Assembly: GCA_964030475.1 (NCBI GenBank)
Contig: CAXIPT010000002.1
Coordinates: forward strand, 6,410,066-6,474,065
Direction: 5' to 3'
Source: Tethya wilhelma
Lineage: Eukaryota > Porifera > Demospongiae > Tethyida > Tethyidae
DNA: 64,000 nt
The notes beneath the pieces were generated by a model, which saw nothing but the letters and a program-made list of their open reading frames with translations, was not told the origin of the DNA and searched no databases. Position numbers and translations under genes: made by a program. This document shows, one piece after another, positions 21,631-32,161 of the stretch. The stretch's first letter is position 1. Each line of letters starts with the position of its first letter.

Positions 21631-22560
21631 ATGATGGAGAATTCTTTTCAAGTTAAAATTGCTGTATTACAAGATGACTATACTTTTGTGACTGAACTCA
21701 GTACCAGCCATGGATGGGCTATTGGGCCTACTGATGTGTCTCATATGGGTCCAGTGGTCGAACCTGGATTCTTCATTGGCCTCCTGGATGGGAAGAGAAT
21801 AGGTCACATCAGTGCTGTCAAATTCAGCAACAAAGATGGTAAAGATGGCTTCTACTATATTGGGTTCTATTTAGTAGATAAAGAGTATCGAGGTCGTGGC
21901 TATGGGTTGAAGATGTGGAATGTGATGTGGGAATCATTGGACAAGAGTTACAACATTTCTCTCGATGCTGGCTTAGATATGATACCTCTCTATGAGAAGA
22001 TGGGCCTTCAAAATCACTGGACAAACAAAGAATATGTACTTTCGTCAGCAAAAACTTTACAAGCTCTAAAGATGACAATGAGTGAGGAGGATATCTTGAT
22101 CAAGCCACTTAATGAAGTTTGTTTCGATAAGGTTTTCGAGTATGATACATCTGTGTTTGGATTTCCACGGCGGAAATTTTTAGAGAAGTGGATCACGATT
22201 CCCAACAGTCTAGGATGGGTAGCAATGGATGAATGTCAAGACACTGTTGTTGGCTATGTGCTCATAAGACCAAGTGTTATAGGAAAAGAAGAGCTACTGG
22301 TTGCTCCACTATTCTCGGACAGTACCAACATTGCAAGAATGCTATTGTGCAAGTCAGCAGAGTCAGCACTTAGACAAAAGTCGGTAGAGAACTTAAGGAT
22401 GTTTGTTCCAGTCAGTGCCAATCCTGAAGCTGCCGATATGATTGAGAATGAGATAGGATACGAGAGTGCGTGGAGCTCAGCTCGCATGTACAGCAGAGGA
22501 GTACCACCACAGACCTGTCTCAAGAAGATTGTTGCTATAACATCATCAGGGCTGGAATGA
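21631..22560 (+). CDS. GNAT acetyltransferase, copy 2 (complete, single exon)
   Basis: 309 residues, no intron. The N-terminal GNAT domain (about 7-150) has motif A R-G-R-G-Y-G near residue 90. The C-terminal part (about 165-290) has F-P-R-R-K-F-L, V-G-Y-V-L-I-R-P and S-S-A-R-M-Y features that fit the second domain of YitH-type GNAT proteins (Acetyltransf_18). N-acetylation of an unknown small molecule or amine is the likely activity. The first two codons are both ATG; copies 1 and 3 start at the second. Head-to-head with gene C. Confidence 0.88.
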   Translation: MMENSFQVKIAVLQDDYTFVTELSTSHGWAIGPTDVSHMGPVVEPGFFIGLLDGKRIGHISAVKFSNKDGKDGFYYIGFYLVDKEYRGRGYGLKMWNVMWESLDKSYNISLDAGLDMIPLYEKMGLQNHWTNKEYVLSSAKTLQALKMTMSEEDILIKPLNEVCFDKVFEYDTSVFGFPRRKFLEKWITIPNSLGWVAMDECQDTVVGYVLIRPSVIGKEELLVAPLFSDSTNIARMLLCKSAESALRQKSVENLRMFVPVSANPEAADMIENEIGYESAWSSARMYSRGVPPQTCLKKIVAITSSGLE

Positions 22561-22712
22561 ACATGAACTGTTACAGTATGTAATTATTATGTGCACACAT
22601 GTAATATCATGTAAGTTGATCATGTAGTACATGCAATACTATGTACAATCTAAGACTTACTGAATTACAACTGAATATTTTGTTCCCGGCACACTATATA
22701 TGATGTATATAA

Positions 22713-22869
22713 CAAGTATAGTAAAAATTTCATAAAAATTACAGTGTAGGAATGAGCAGTGTGGTAAAAAGTAAGGAAACAAGGCATGTCGCAATTTCGG
22801 CACATGACTACTTCATTTTCATTTTTGATTCCTCATACATCCTGTCATATGAAAATAAATATTGATATG
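22713..22869 (+). mobile_element. R1 arm, ending at an assembly join
   Basis: CAAGTATAGTAAAAATTT to ATTGATATG matches the inverted sequence at 34725-34880. It stops at a single N at 22870, beyond which gene D's Death-domain exon begins in mid-codon. Confidence 0.75.
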
Positions 22870-22870
22870 N

Positions 22871-25800
22871 GCCTAGGGAAGTAGCAAGATGCTTCCAATC
22901 AGCAGCTACAGTGTCAATGACTCTCAGTCTCCTCCCACCTCGACATTTCAAGAGCTGAAGGTCTTTCAGTGAGGGTCTGTCAGCTGGGGAGAAGAAATGA
23001 AACAGATCCACAACTTCACACCATGCAACCCTTGTACAAAAACACAAGATGCATCATGATCTATAGCAAATACAACTGCATACTATCACTCGGATTAAGT
23101 GAATACAACTTACATTTTTGTGGTCGTGAAGTTATCTGTTCACCACTATCTACATCATGTGGTCTCTGTTCCAACTGGATATTATCATCAGATTCTGTGT
23201 GTTAGGGTGTATCAGCAGTTACATGTGTGTTGCTATGGTAACAACAGGTATATTAAGCGTTTATTCTACGTTCTAGGAGATAGACATACTGGTATTCTCA
23301 CGTACAGAAAACCTTATTTTATGACTGTCAGTTTTTCACCTATTCATTAACAGTAATAATAAGTTAGTTATAGCATGGGCCAAGATCCATGCTATAATTA
23401 TATAACATGGTTATCAATGACAGTATTTCAACTAGCCTTCTTACCTTGTGCTAAAGGTGGTAGTGGTGCTTTAGATATCTTGGTTTGAGGTGAAACTGTT
23501 TTCAAATTATTATGAGCAGCATCAGAATCTCTCTCATCAACTGGTGACTGCCATGGTCCAGAGACACTAGCCAACACCTGCACAATAGACCATTGTAATA
23601 ACAATCACCTCAGTAAAGGTCATGGCATGCATAAACTACAAAGTCAATTGTGGTCATACTATACTACATTCCCCACAGATAAAGAATATCCATTGTGATT
23701 GTAACTCACCAGTGGGTTTCTCCCACAGAACACACTGAACTTGCTCAGGGCTGATCTGAGATCACCATAGCTATGATGGCCTTGTTCCTTCCAAATTTTC
23801 AATAATAGAGAACAGTGGTGGGCAATCTTATCTCGAAAAGAGAGAGGGATAGCATCTCTCAAAGTTTGGGCTTTCATTACAAGAAATTCTTGAAATTTCT
23901 TTGGATAGTCTTGCATTGCTTCTCGAAGTTTGAGTAAGAATTGTAAATCTACTTCTTTTTTGTCATTCATTTCTTCAAACAATTTTTTAAGAATGCTGTA
24001 ACTAAGATATGAGAATGGCTCAAAGTGAAGTAGGTCAGTTGTATGGATCTTATCAAGTTCAAAACCTTGTTGTCGGACAATAAATTTGCTCCCTTCTGAA
24101 ATAGTCATTGCAATGGAATCCATGTCAAAGAGGCAAAGATTCTTGGGATTCTTTAGTGGGTAGCTGTCTAGCTCTTTAGGACTGATGATGGACTCTCTCA
24201 CTTCAACTGCTCCTGAGTGCTTTTCTTTCAATTCTAAGACTGTTCTTATCAGATCAGAGCGAAGTTGAACACTGGCCATCTCTTCTCCTTCTGTGCACCC
24301 GACCACCACTATTACAGCTGTGCTCTGTTCAACAACTTCTACAATGGCCTCAACTCCATCCATGGTTTGCCAGTGGATGCCAGACTTCCAAACATTACAC
24401 TTTCTTTGAATAACTGGACAACTCTTGTCTCTTTCAGCTGAGTTGGGAGCAAGGGCAAAACGGAATGCTAGTTGGAGAAGAAGCACATGTAGGAATCGTG
24501 AAGAGAAGAATCGATCTTTTTGAGTGCGTTGTAAACACCATCCTGATTTGTGACCAGCCTGTACGATAGACTTAAAGCTCTTATCTGGTCGTTCTTCACT
24601 CACCAGAGCTGGAAAAAAGTAGTATAATTCAGACTGAGTGTCATCACACTTTAAGTGACCTATACTGATCAACGAGGCTTCACATTCCCCAATCTGATGA
24701 CAGAACTCTAGATGAGTAAGAAAGCCAACTATCATTTGTGGGTCATAGTCAGGAAAGGTCTTCTTAATCTCAGAAAGTGGAACTACTCCAGTGCAGTTGG
24801 AAATGTCATGATGCTGCTTGAAATTCTCAGGAGCAAATATTGTTCCATTGACTTTAGAGAGAAGCAATTCTTTGTTGAGAATCACCCAGCTGTCCTCAAT
24901 GTTTTCATCATTTCTCAGGTAAAGAAGCTGACCATGTTCGCTCAGAGTAGTGAGGTGGTGGGAGAGTGTAGAAAAATCTAATGGTATGAGGTTATAAATA
25001 CGAAATTCTTCACAAACTTCAAATTTTAAGAAGTTAAGAATGTATAATAAATTGGTTGCGATTCCAATTTGCTTAATAATTCCATTGAGTAAATGGACTT
25101 GTGTGTCCACCTCACACTCTTTGTGAAAAGTCTGAGAGCTTGTAGCTATGATGTCACTAATGGTGCTTAAACTGGATGATCCTGCTTGAGTGCAGTTGAT
25201 CACAATTTTAGATTTCTTTAAAGAACTGGACCAAGAGTTATCTAACTTGTCATAGGCAAAAGAGAGATTTTCCAAGGGTTGCTTGACAACATCGGCATGG
25301 CTGCCAATCACTATGATTTGACTTTGTCTATCACATCGGCTGCACAGATTAGCTATAAAGGAATTCCAGTACTGAAGTGTGCGTACAATCTCCTCTGTAT
25401 CCTTGCTGATGTCTACAACCAGCAGAAACAATTAAGACCCCGATAGAAGACACAAGATTCTCTAGGTAAGCTGCATGGCTTGAGTAGTACTCGTGCTGGC
25501 CAGCAAAGTCATAAAGAATTATATGACCTAGTTGTGGACTGTGAACATGAGTTGGAATGATACCAGCAGTTTGAAGCTCTACTCCAGACACTCTTTTGAA
25601 GCGACTAGTCACAAAACCAAGGAAGCTGGTGTCAGTCAGCCTGTTCTCAAGAGCTTTGACCAGGGTGCTCTTACCTGCTGCCTGATTTCCAACCACAAAG
25701 ACTTTGAATGCTGGATGGAAGGGATGGGTTTTTCTGTAACTAGCTAGGCTCTGAAATGTTGAGTTATCACTTGATAGATCATACTCTTTATTAGACAATT

Positions 25801-27562
25801 TATCAAGCTTCCCAGTAGTGAATAAAAATGAGACTATACCATAGTGTTGCCTCACATAGTTGCATGCAAGAGAGTGTGGAGTACAGTCATTTTTGTCATG
25901 GACAACTGGATTACACTTACATTTATTGACAAGGTACTTGACAACATCAAGATGACCATTTTCGCAAGCAATATGAAGAGGAGTCCTACGAAAAATCCTA
26001 TCCTTACTTTCAGGATCACATCTATGTTTATTCACAAGGTACTTTACAACACTTAGATGACCACTGGCACAAGCATAATGTAGAGGAGTCTGACCATTTC
26101 TATCCTTACACTCAGTATCACATTTGTGCTCATTAATAAGGTACTTGACAACTTCTAGCTTACCTCCCTCACAAGCACAGTGCAAGGGAGTCTTGCCATA
26201 TACATCATTCATTTTAGGGTCACATTGATGGTCAATAGCAAGATACTTGACAATGTTCAGATCACCACTCTCACTAGCCTTGTGTAAAGGGGTCCTGCTA
26301 TCACTATCGTTGGCATTAGGCTCACATTTATACTTAGTTATCAGCAATTTTACTACCTCATACCATTTATTACTACAAGCAAAATGCAAAAGAATACTAG
26401 AATGTATCACGCTATGTTGTCTGGTACTTTCGACTGCTTCTGATATAGAAAAATTAGGGAGTAATTCTATAGCTTGTTTCTCAGTGGTACGAGTATTTTT
26501 TGGATCTCTAAACCTCAAGATTAAAACCTCCTCTTTGAAAACTTGTGGTGACTGAAGCCACTCAGTGTTAAACAGAAATGAGACTACATCATAACGAAGA
26601 CTATTAAATGCTAGTGAGAGGGGAGTGGCACTAAATGAATCACCACATATATATGAGAGAGGACTACACTTACAGTTGATGACAAGGTATTGAACAACAT
26701 CGAGACAACCTTTGTTGGCGCTGGCACAAGCATAGTGAAGAGGAGTCCATCCATCATTGTTCTTACTTTGAACATCGCAATTACAATCTGAAATAAGGTA
26801 CTGTACTATCCGCAAGTCACCATTTTCACTAGCATGGTGTAAAGGGGTATTGCCATTACTATCTTTGGCATCAACCTCTTGATTATACTTGGTTATCAGC
26901 AATCTTACTACCTCATACCATTTACTTCTACAAGCACAATGTAGAAGAGTAGTAATGTGGCTATATTCTGGGATAATAGAAAACTGTGAGAGTAACTCTA
27001 TAGCTTGTTTCTCAGTGGTACCAGTGTTTTTTGGATCTGTAAACATCAAAATTAAAACCTCCTCTTGGAAGACTTGTGGTGACCGAAGCTTCTCAGTGGT
27101 GAACAGAAATGAGACTACATTATAATCATGACAGAGTAAGCTTTTATAGCTATTGTATGCTTGTGAGAGAGGAGTGTCACTAAATGAATCACCACATGAC
27201 GTTGAGAGAGGGTCACACTTACATTCACATTCGTTAACAAGGAATTTAACAGTGTCAAGTTGACCCCATTTACAAGCATAGTGTAATGGAGTTTTGCCGC
27301 AATTATCATTGGTATCAGGATCACATTTATACTCTGTAATCAACAATTTAACTACATCATACCATGATTTATAAGAGCAAGCAAAGTGTAGAAGAGTCCA
27401 GCCGTCATCATCTTTGATCTCTTTGATTCTTGCTGGGGTGGGAAAGTGAGAGAGTAGATCAATAGCTTGCCTTTTGCTACTACTATCACATTTCCAAGGA
27501 TTCCCTTTGCTGAACACTTTGATCAACGTCTTTTCTTTTTTCGTCAGGCTTTGATGCGACAT
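22871..27562 (-). pseudogene. gene D: ankyrin-ROC-COR-Death gene, frameshifted and 3'-truncated
   Basis: The large exon runs 27562-23710. It has many ankyrin repeats (residues about 50-610, more than gene B), a P-loop G-N-Q-A-A-G-K-S and D-F-A-G-Q. Then a 4-base insertion (AATT, near 25430) relative to gene B shifts the frame; the remaining ROC (G-S-H-A-D), COR and death-fold parts are open from 25431. Downstream exons are 23577-23445 (two in-frame deletions, 18 and 3 bases), 23194-23114 and 22983-22871. The last is cut after A-T-S-L-G by the N at 22870, removing most of the Death domain. Without the insertion the exon returns to phase 0. Damage may be real or partly assembly error. Confidence 0.8.
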
Positions 27563-28248
27563 TTTTTGCTCGCATGAAACGAGTTATAAAACGGGACGGA
27601 TTTGGTACCTTGAGGATCCTCCTTTGTGTACCGTATTTCATAAAGTATTATTTTTAAACCAAAAGCTATACATAGCTCGGGGCGAGCGTGAGGGAGCTCC
27701 AAACATCATACGTACGGTAGGCGATTTTTTATCTGACGTACACTTTTGGACTTAGAAGATTTTCACGGCAACATCAATGTCACAATTAGGTGCGCACATA
27801 GCTAGGCATATGCGCATTGGCCCTACTTTCTTATGCAGCTATATTTAGGTCTAGAAAAACTTGATCTGTCTCTGCTAAATCATGAAAATCTTGACTCGTG
27901 ATAATTGCTTTATACATTTTTGTTTTAGTGGTCAGACAAAATCAGAATTGTTGCTTTATGAAATGGTTTATGTGTTTCATTTTTTTCCTCTTCCAGTTGT
28001 CAGACAGTGAAGACTAATAAAAGAGGAAAAACAGACTTCGGAACACTTTGCAGGAGTGGTTAGTGTTTTGTTTTGTACAGTCTCGACTCTTGTGGCAACT
28101 ACAGTTGGGCACAATAATATTATAGAATTAATGTTTGTATGTACCCAAGCAAAATTATTGGTACGATCGATGTATATAGGTGATATTTTATACTTTTGTT
28201 AATGTTTTTTTTATGAGTAACTAATATATAATTTTTTTCCCCATTCAG
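27563..28248. other. 5' flank of gene D, no gene seen
   Basis: No GNAT partner lies here. Short GC-richer patch near 27670-27700. A CTCTTCCAG acceptor-like site near 28000 has no convincing exon behind it. Confidence 0.5.
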
Positions 28249-28427
28249 TTAACTATGATGAGTATGACGATGTTCAAGGAGATCTTCACTGAGATGATAG
28301 AGTGCCTTGTGGAGAGGATATAGGCCAACTACTATACCCTTCAAATCATCTCCATGCAATTATTCTTTCCTGGCCAACTCAACGACCTCGGCCACTTTTG
28401 CTCCGATTCTACTTGACTTCTTTTTGA

Positions 28428-28429
<2 letters not shown>
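28249..28429 (+). pseudogene. TRRAP: TRRAP exon fragment with stop and frameshift
   Basis: After CCCCATTCAG the frame reads M-F-K-E-I-F-T-E-M, L-V-E-R-I, then a TAG stop, A-N-Y-Y-T-L-Q-I-I, and after a frameshift F-L-A-N-S-T-T-S-A-T-F-A-P-I-L-L-D-F up to a GTGTGTG microsatellite. F-K-x-I-F, V-E-R-I, N-Y-x-L-Q and F-L-A-N-x-T-T-S lie in that order just upstream of the LLRALFRSIGGG block in TRRAP, so this and 17474-17760 derive from neighbouring exons. Confidence 0.6.
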
Positions 28430-28458
<29 letters not shown>

Positions 28459-28517
28459 CATGTGTGTGTGNNNNNNNNNNNNNNNNNNNNNNNNNNNNNN
28501 NNNNNNNNNNNNNNNNN

Positions 28518-28555
<38 letters not shown>
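28430..28555. repeat. (TG)n / (CA)n tracts around a 47-N gap
   Basis: (TG)n from 28430 to 28470, N from 28471 to 28517, then (CA)n to about 28555. The strand switch across the gap suggests a fold-back or misjoin. It marks the 3' limit of the partial ABCB copy. Confidence 0.85.
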
Positions 28556-28558
<3 letters not shown>

Positions 28559-28660
28559 ACACAATTCTGTGTGCAGAGCTAATGCAGAGATAATATATAC
28601 CATGATCACCATGGATGATACAATACTACACGAACTCTTATAGTAGCTGTACATCTGTAC

Positions 28661-30415
28661 CCTATCAATGATCTCAAACACAGCAGCAGCTGAGCCCAAA
28701 GCAACAGCTATGGTCTCAATTTCTGGTAGAGAACTAGCAAGATAAAATGAGGTATAAATCACTCCGAGGAACACCTGATGCATTACAGAAAGACCATGCA
28801 GTTATTAATTACTGTAGCTGATAACAATGAAATAATTATTTCTTTCTACATTATGACTTTATATGCACGTGCAATAGTTTTGAGGGTTAACTAAAACAAC
28901 ATTGTATTAATTTAAATAATTTCAGCAGTCAGCTGTATAACTATGTAACTGACTAACATACTTACTGTGACAACATCTCCAGCAGCCAGTTCACAGGATA
29001 TGATCAATGTAGAACCGTACCTACAATTATGACAAAACATAATTATAGCCTTCAAAGGTTATTTGGTCACTTACCAAAATCCAAGTCCATATACAGTGTA
29101 GAAGACAAAATTCATAAGAGCTCGAAAGAAACTGATAAAAAATGATGACTTTATGCCCAAATTCATAACACTCTTGAGGTTTTCGTTATACCTGATGAGC
29201 AACATTAACAATCGAGGTTACAAAGGAGTTAGAACCAATTAACACAATGTAATGTCAATTTTTTTAACCATCTATAAGAACACATTTTAATTTTACCTCT
29301 CTCCTTCAAACCTCTCCCCACCAAATGCAACGACAGTTCTAATGAGTGAAAATTTTTCCTCAGCAAAGGCTCCAGCTGAAGATAAAGCCAGCTGTTGCTT
29401 CCCGGCTATGGAAGTAACAATCTATACAGAGCAGTGAAATAAGAATGCAAGCATGCAGGTTATACTGTACTGACCATCAATGACTACAACCCAATAAAGA
29501 CTCACAAAAACAGATACAATGATGATCGCAATCACAACAGGGAACATGCACGACATCACCAGAGTCATCTTCCAACTGACGATGAACGCAACAATGAGAC
29601 ATCCAATAGAATGCATAATATGTTGTAAGAAGAGGGCCATCTTATCTCCGATCCCAGCGTGAATGTTTTCAACATTACTGCGCAAGAAAAGAAAATCTTC
29701 ATGAAAACTATAAGGTATTGTAGCCTCATCCCCAACTGTCCATGCCTCCCCTTCTCAAAATGTTTCTAGGAGGGATCCATTAGACTGGGAATGAGGCTAA
29801 TGACTCAGTAATGAGGTAGAATATTAGTATGAAACTAATGTAAATAATTACAAAGAAGATGTTAGTGACTCACTCAATTAGTGTTGTAGTCATCTCGGTA
29901 GCATTATTCAAGTCAAACCATCCAATTTCTTGATGTAAAATAGATCTAAAGAAAGCCTCTCTCATCCTACGAGTCTGACGATAGGCACTCACATTCCAAA
30001 GTACGGTTGAACTGAGTACAGAAATCATAATGATCACACTCACAATCACGTAATAGATTGAAACTCTTCCAATTTCTCTCTGAAGTGTTCCTCTGGGATC
30101 ACAAGCATAGTCAAGAACATTTGAGACAATGCGTTGAGCTGATGGATCGGTCGTAGCATTGCAGAAGTAAGCCTGAGAGTCATTTGTGGTGGCAGTCAGA
30201 GACAAGAGGCTTGGATTCTCGATAAAGAGTGTTGGAGAGCATGTTGTGTTGACTGGTATCTGTGTTACAGACTCAGCAGCAAGAGTGTAGTATATGAATT
30301 GGTTGACAGAAAAACCAAATAAGTAGATATTCACTGGTAGTCCAACAGCACTAATGCAAGTGGCCATGATACCTAGAATTAGCACCAGTATGTCTAGCCA
30401 GTCAGCAAAACGAAA
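28661..30415 (-). pseudogene. partial copy of the ABCB transporter: six TMD1 exons
   Basis: Exons 30415-29874, 29677-29506, 29421-29297, 29191-29075, 29020-28966 and 28774-28661 match the full-length gene exon for exon in length (542, 172, 125, 117, 55, 114) and splice phase. The first differs at about 7 of 171 aligned residues. All are open. The initiator exon, both nucleotide-binding domains and TMD2 are missing, so no transporter can be made. Microsatellites and gaps lie at both ends. Confidence 0.88.
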
Positions 30416-30462
30416 CTGAAATGGAAATATAAATGTGTTCGTATTTTATGAAGTAATTTGAA

Positions 30463-30466
<4 letters not shown>

Positions 30467-30509
<43 letters not shown>
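30467..30509. repeat. (TG)n microsatellite ending at a single N
   Basis: (TG)n to 30509 and N at 30510; it joins the ABCB fragment to the ankyrin relic. The parental ABCB gene has a short (TG)n at the same intron position (63256-63272). Confidence 0.95.
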
Positions 30510-30510
30510 N

Positions 30511-30645
30511 TGTCCTTGATTCTTGCTGGATTCAAAAGTGGGAAAGTGGGAGAGAAGATAAATGGTTTTATAGTGTGTGCCATCTCTGAACACTTTAAGT
30601 AACTTCTCTTCTTCAGTTTTCTCGAAGGCTAAAATGCTGCGACAT
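30511..30645 (-). pseudogene. ankyrin-gene N-terminal relic next to GNAT copy 3
   Basis: ATG at 30645, then R-E-N-stop as in the relic at 581, and in the shifted frame V-F-R-D-G-T-H-Y-K-T-I-Y-L-L-S-H-F-P. Shared lesions show it derives from the same broken copy. It ends at the microsatellite/N at 30510. Confidence 0.75.
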
Positions 30646-30767
30646 TCTTAGATGCAGACACACCCCTAGCTCGTCCAAGATTCTTGTCTACGTCAAATAA
30701 AATTGCTAGGGTTTGTCCCTTACCCATAAATAGGTGGGGCTGAGCCGCTCACAAGTAAACAATCGAG
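30646..30767. promoter_or_regulatory. 122-bp divergent spacer, ankyrin relic / GNAT copy 3
   Basis: Nearly the reverse complement of 455-580, including CCCTTACCCATAAATAGGTGGGG. It may now act for GNAT copy 3 alone. Confidence 0.5.
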
Positions 30768-31694
30768 ATGGAGAAACTTTTTCAAGTTAGAACTGCAGTA
30801 TCACAGGGCGACTATGCTTTTGTGACTGAACTCAGTGCCAGTCAGGGATGGGCTATTGGGCCTACTGATGTGTCCCATATGGGTCCAGTGGTCGAACCTG
30901 GATTCTTCATTGGCCTCCTAGATGGAAAGAGAATAGGTCACGTCAGTGCTGTCAAATTCAGCAACAAAGATGGTAGCAGTGGGTTCTACTATATTGGGTT
31001 CTATTTGGTTGATAAAGAGTATCGAGGTTGTGGCTATGGGTTAAAGATATGGAATGTAATGTGGGAATCATTGGACAAGAGTTACAACATTTCTCTCGAT
31101 GCTGGCTTAGATGTGATATCACTCTATGAGAAGATGGGCCTTCAAAATCACTGGACAAACAAAGAATATGTACTTTCGTCAGCAAAAACTTTACAAGCTC
31201 TAAGGATAGCAACGAGTGAGCAGAATATCTTGATCAAGCCACTTAATGAAGTTTGTTTTGATAAGGTTTTCGAGTATGATACATCTGTGTTTGGATTTCC
31301 ACGGCGGAAATTTTTAGAGAAGTGGATCACGATTCCCAACAGTCTAGGATGGGTAGCAATGGATGAATGTCAAGACACTGTTGTTGGCTATGTGCTCATA
31401 AGACCAAGTGTTTTGGGAAAAGAAGAGCTACTGATTGCTCCGCTATTCTCGGACAGTACTAACATTGCCAGAATGCTGTTGTGGAAGTCGGCAGAATTTG
31501 CACTTAGACAAAAGTCGGCCAAGAACTTAAGAATGTTTGTTCCAGGTAGTGCCAATCCTGAAGCTGCCGATATGATTGAGAATGAGATAGGATACGAGAG
31601 TGCGTGGAGCTCAGCTCGTATGTACAGCAAAGGAGTACCACCACAGACCTGTCTCAAGAAGATTGTTGCTATAACATCGTCAGGATTGGAATAA
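30768..31694 (+). CDS. GNAT acetyltransferase, copy 3 (complete, single exon)
   Basis: 308 residues, collinear with copy 2 over its whole length. Motif A reads R-G-C-G-Y-G: the first R and both key glycines are kept while the middle R is C, so acetyl-CoA binding is probably preserved. Same two-domain YitH-like layout. Upstream lies only an ankyrin relic, so this copy has lost its functional divergent partner. Confidence 0.87.
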   Translation: MEKLFQVRTAVSQGDYAFVTELSASQGWAIGPTDVSHMGPVVEPGFFIGLLDGKRIGHVSAVKFSNKDGSSGFYYIGFYLVDKEYRGCGYGLKIWNVMWESLDKSYNISLDAGLDVISLYEKMGLQNHWTNKEYVLSSAKTLQALRIATSEQNILIKPLNEVCFDKVFEYDTSVFGFPRRKFLEKWITIPNSLGWVAMDECQDTVVGYVLIRPSVLGKEELLIAPLFSDSTNIARMLLWKSAEFALRQKSAKNLRMFVPGSANPEAADMIENEIGYESAWSSARMYSKGVPPQTCLKKIVAITSSGLE

Positions 31695-32161
31695 ACATGA
31701 ACTGTTACAGTACGTAATTATTATGTGCACACATTATTATCATGTAGGTTGATCATGTAGTACATGCAATATTATGTACGCTCTTACTGAATTACAACTG
31801 AATATAGTTGTTCCACACTACAATGATGTAAATGTACCAAAATATCAAAATTTTAGTTGTCGTCTACATCATTGTCAGTATTCCCATACTGTAACAAGTT
31901 ATAAACATCAATTATAATATTATTGGTTAAGCCATGGATATTATATAGCTCTTGGAACTAGAGATCGAGCTATAATATCCATGGTTAAGTAAACAAAAGT
32001 ATATGCACTGACATGACTATTGTAATTATGCTGAAAATTATCCGAACCAAGTTTTGACATCTAAGTACAAACTTTATGAATAATCAGTATATAGTGTATA
32101 ACTACAATCAAAACCATAAAAATTATGACATGCAGGCATTGTTATTGCAACTTATTAACTG
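31695..32161. other. spacer with a hairpin at 31926-31988
   Basis: Arms TTAAGCCATGGATAT... and complement (about 22 bases each, small mismatches) around a 15-base loop. Otherwise AT-rich and featureless. Confidence 0.6.

Noticed and set aside
23659..27562. Two separate genes in gene D
   Set aside because: Gene B reads through the same region as one frame; a 4-base insertion explains the split.
28430..30510. Second functional ABC transporter gene
   Set aside because: No initiator exon, no NBD and no TMD2 on either side; only six exons are present.
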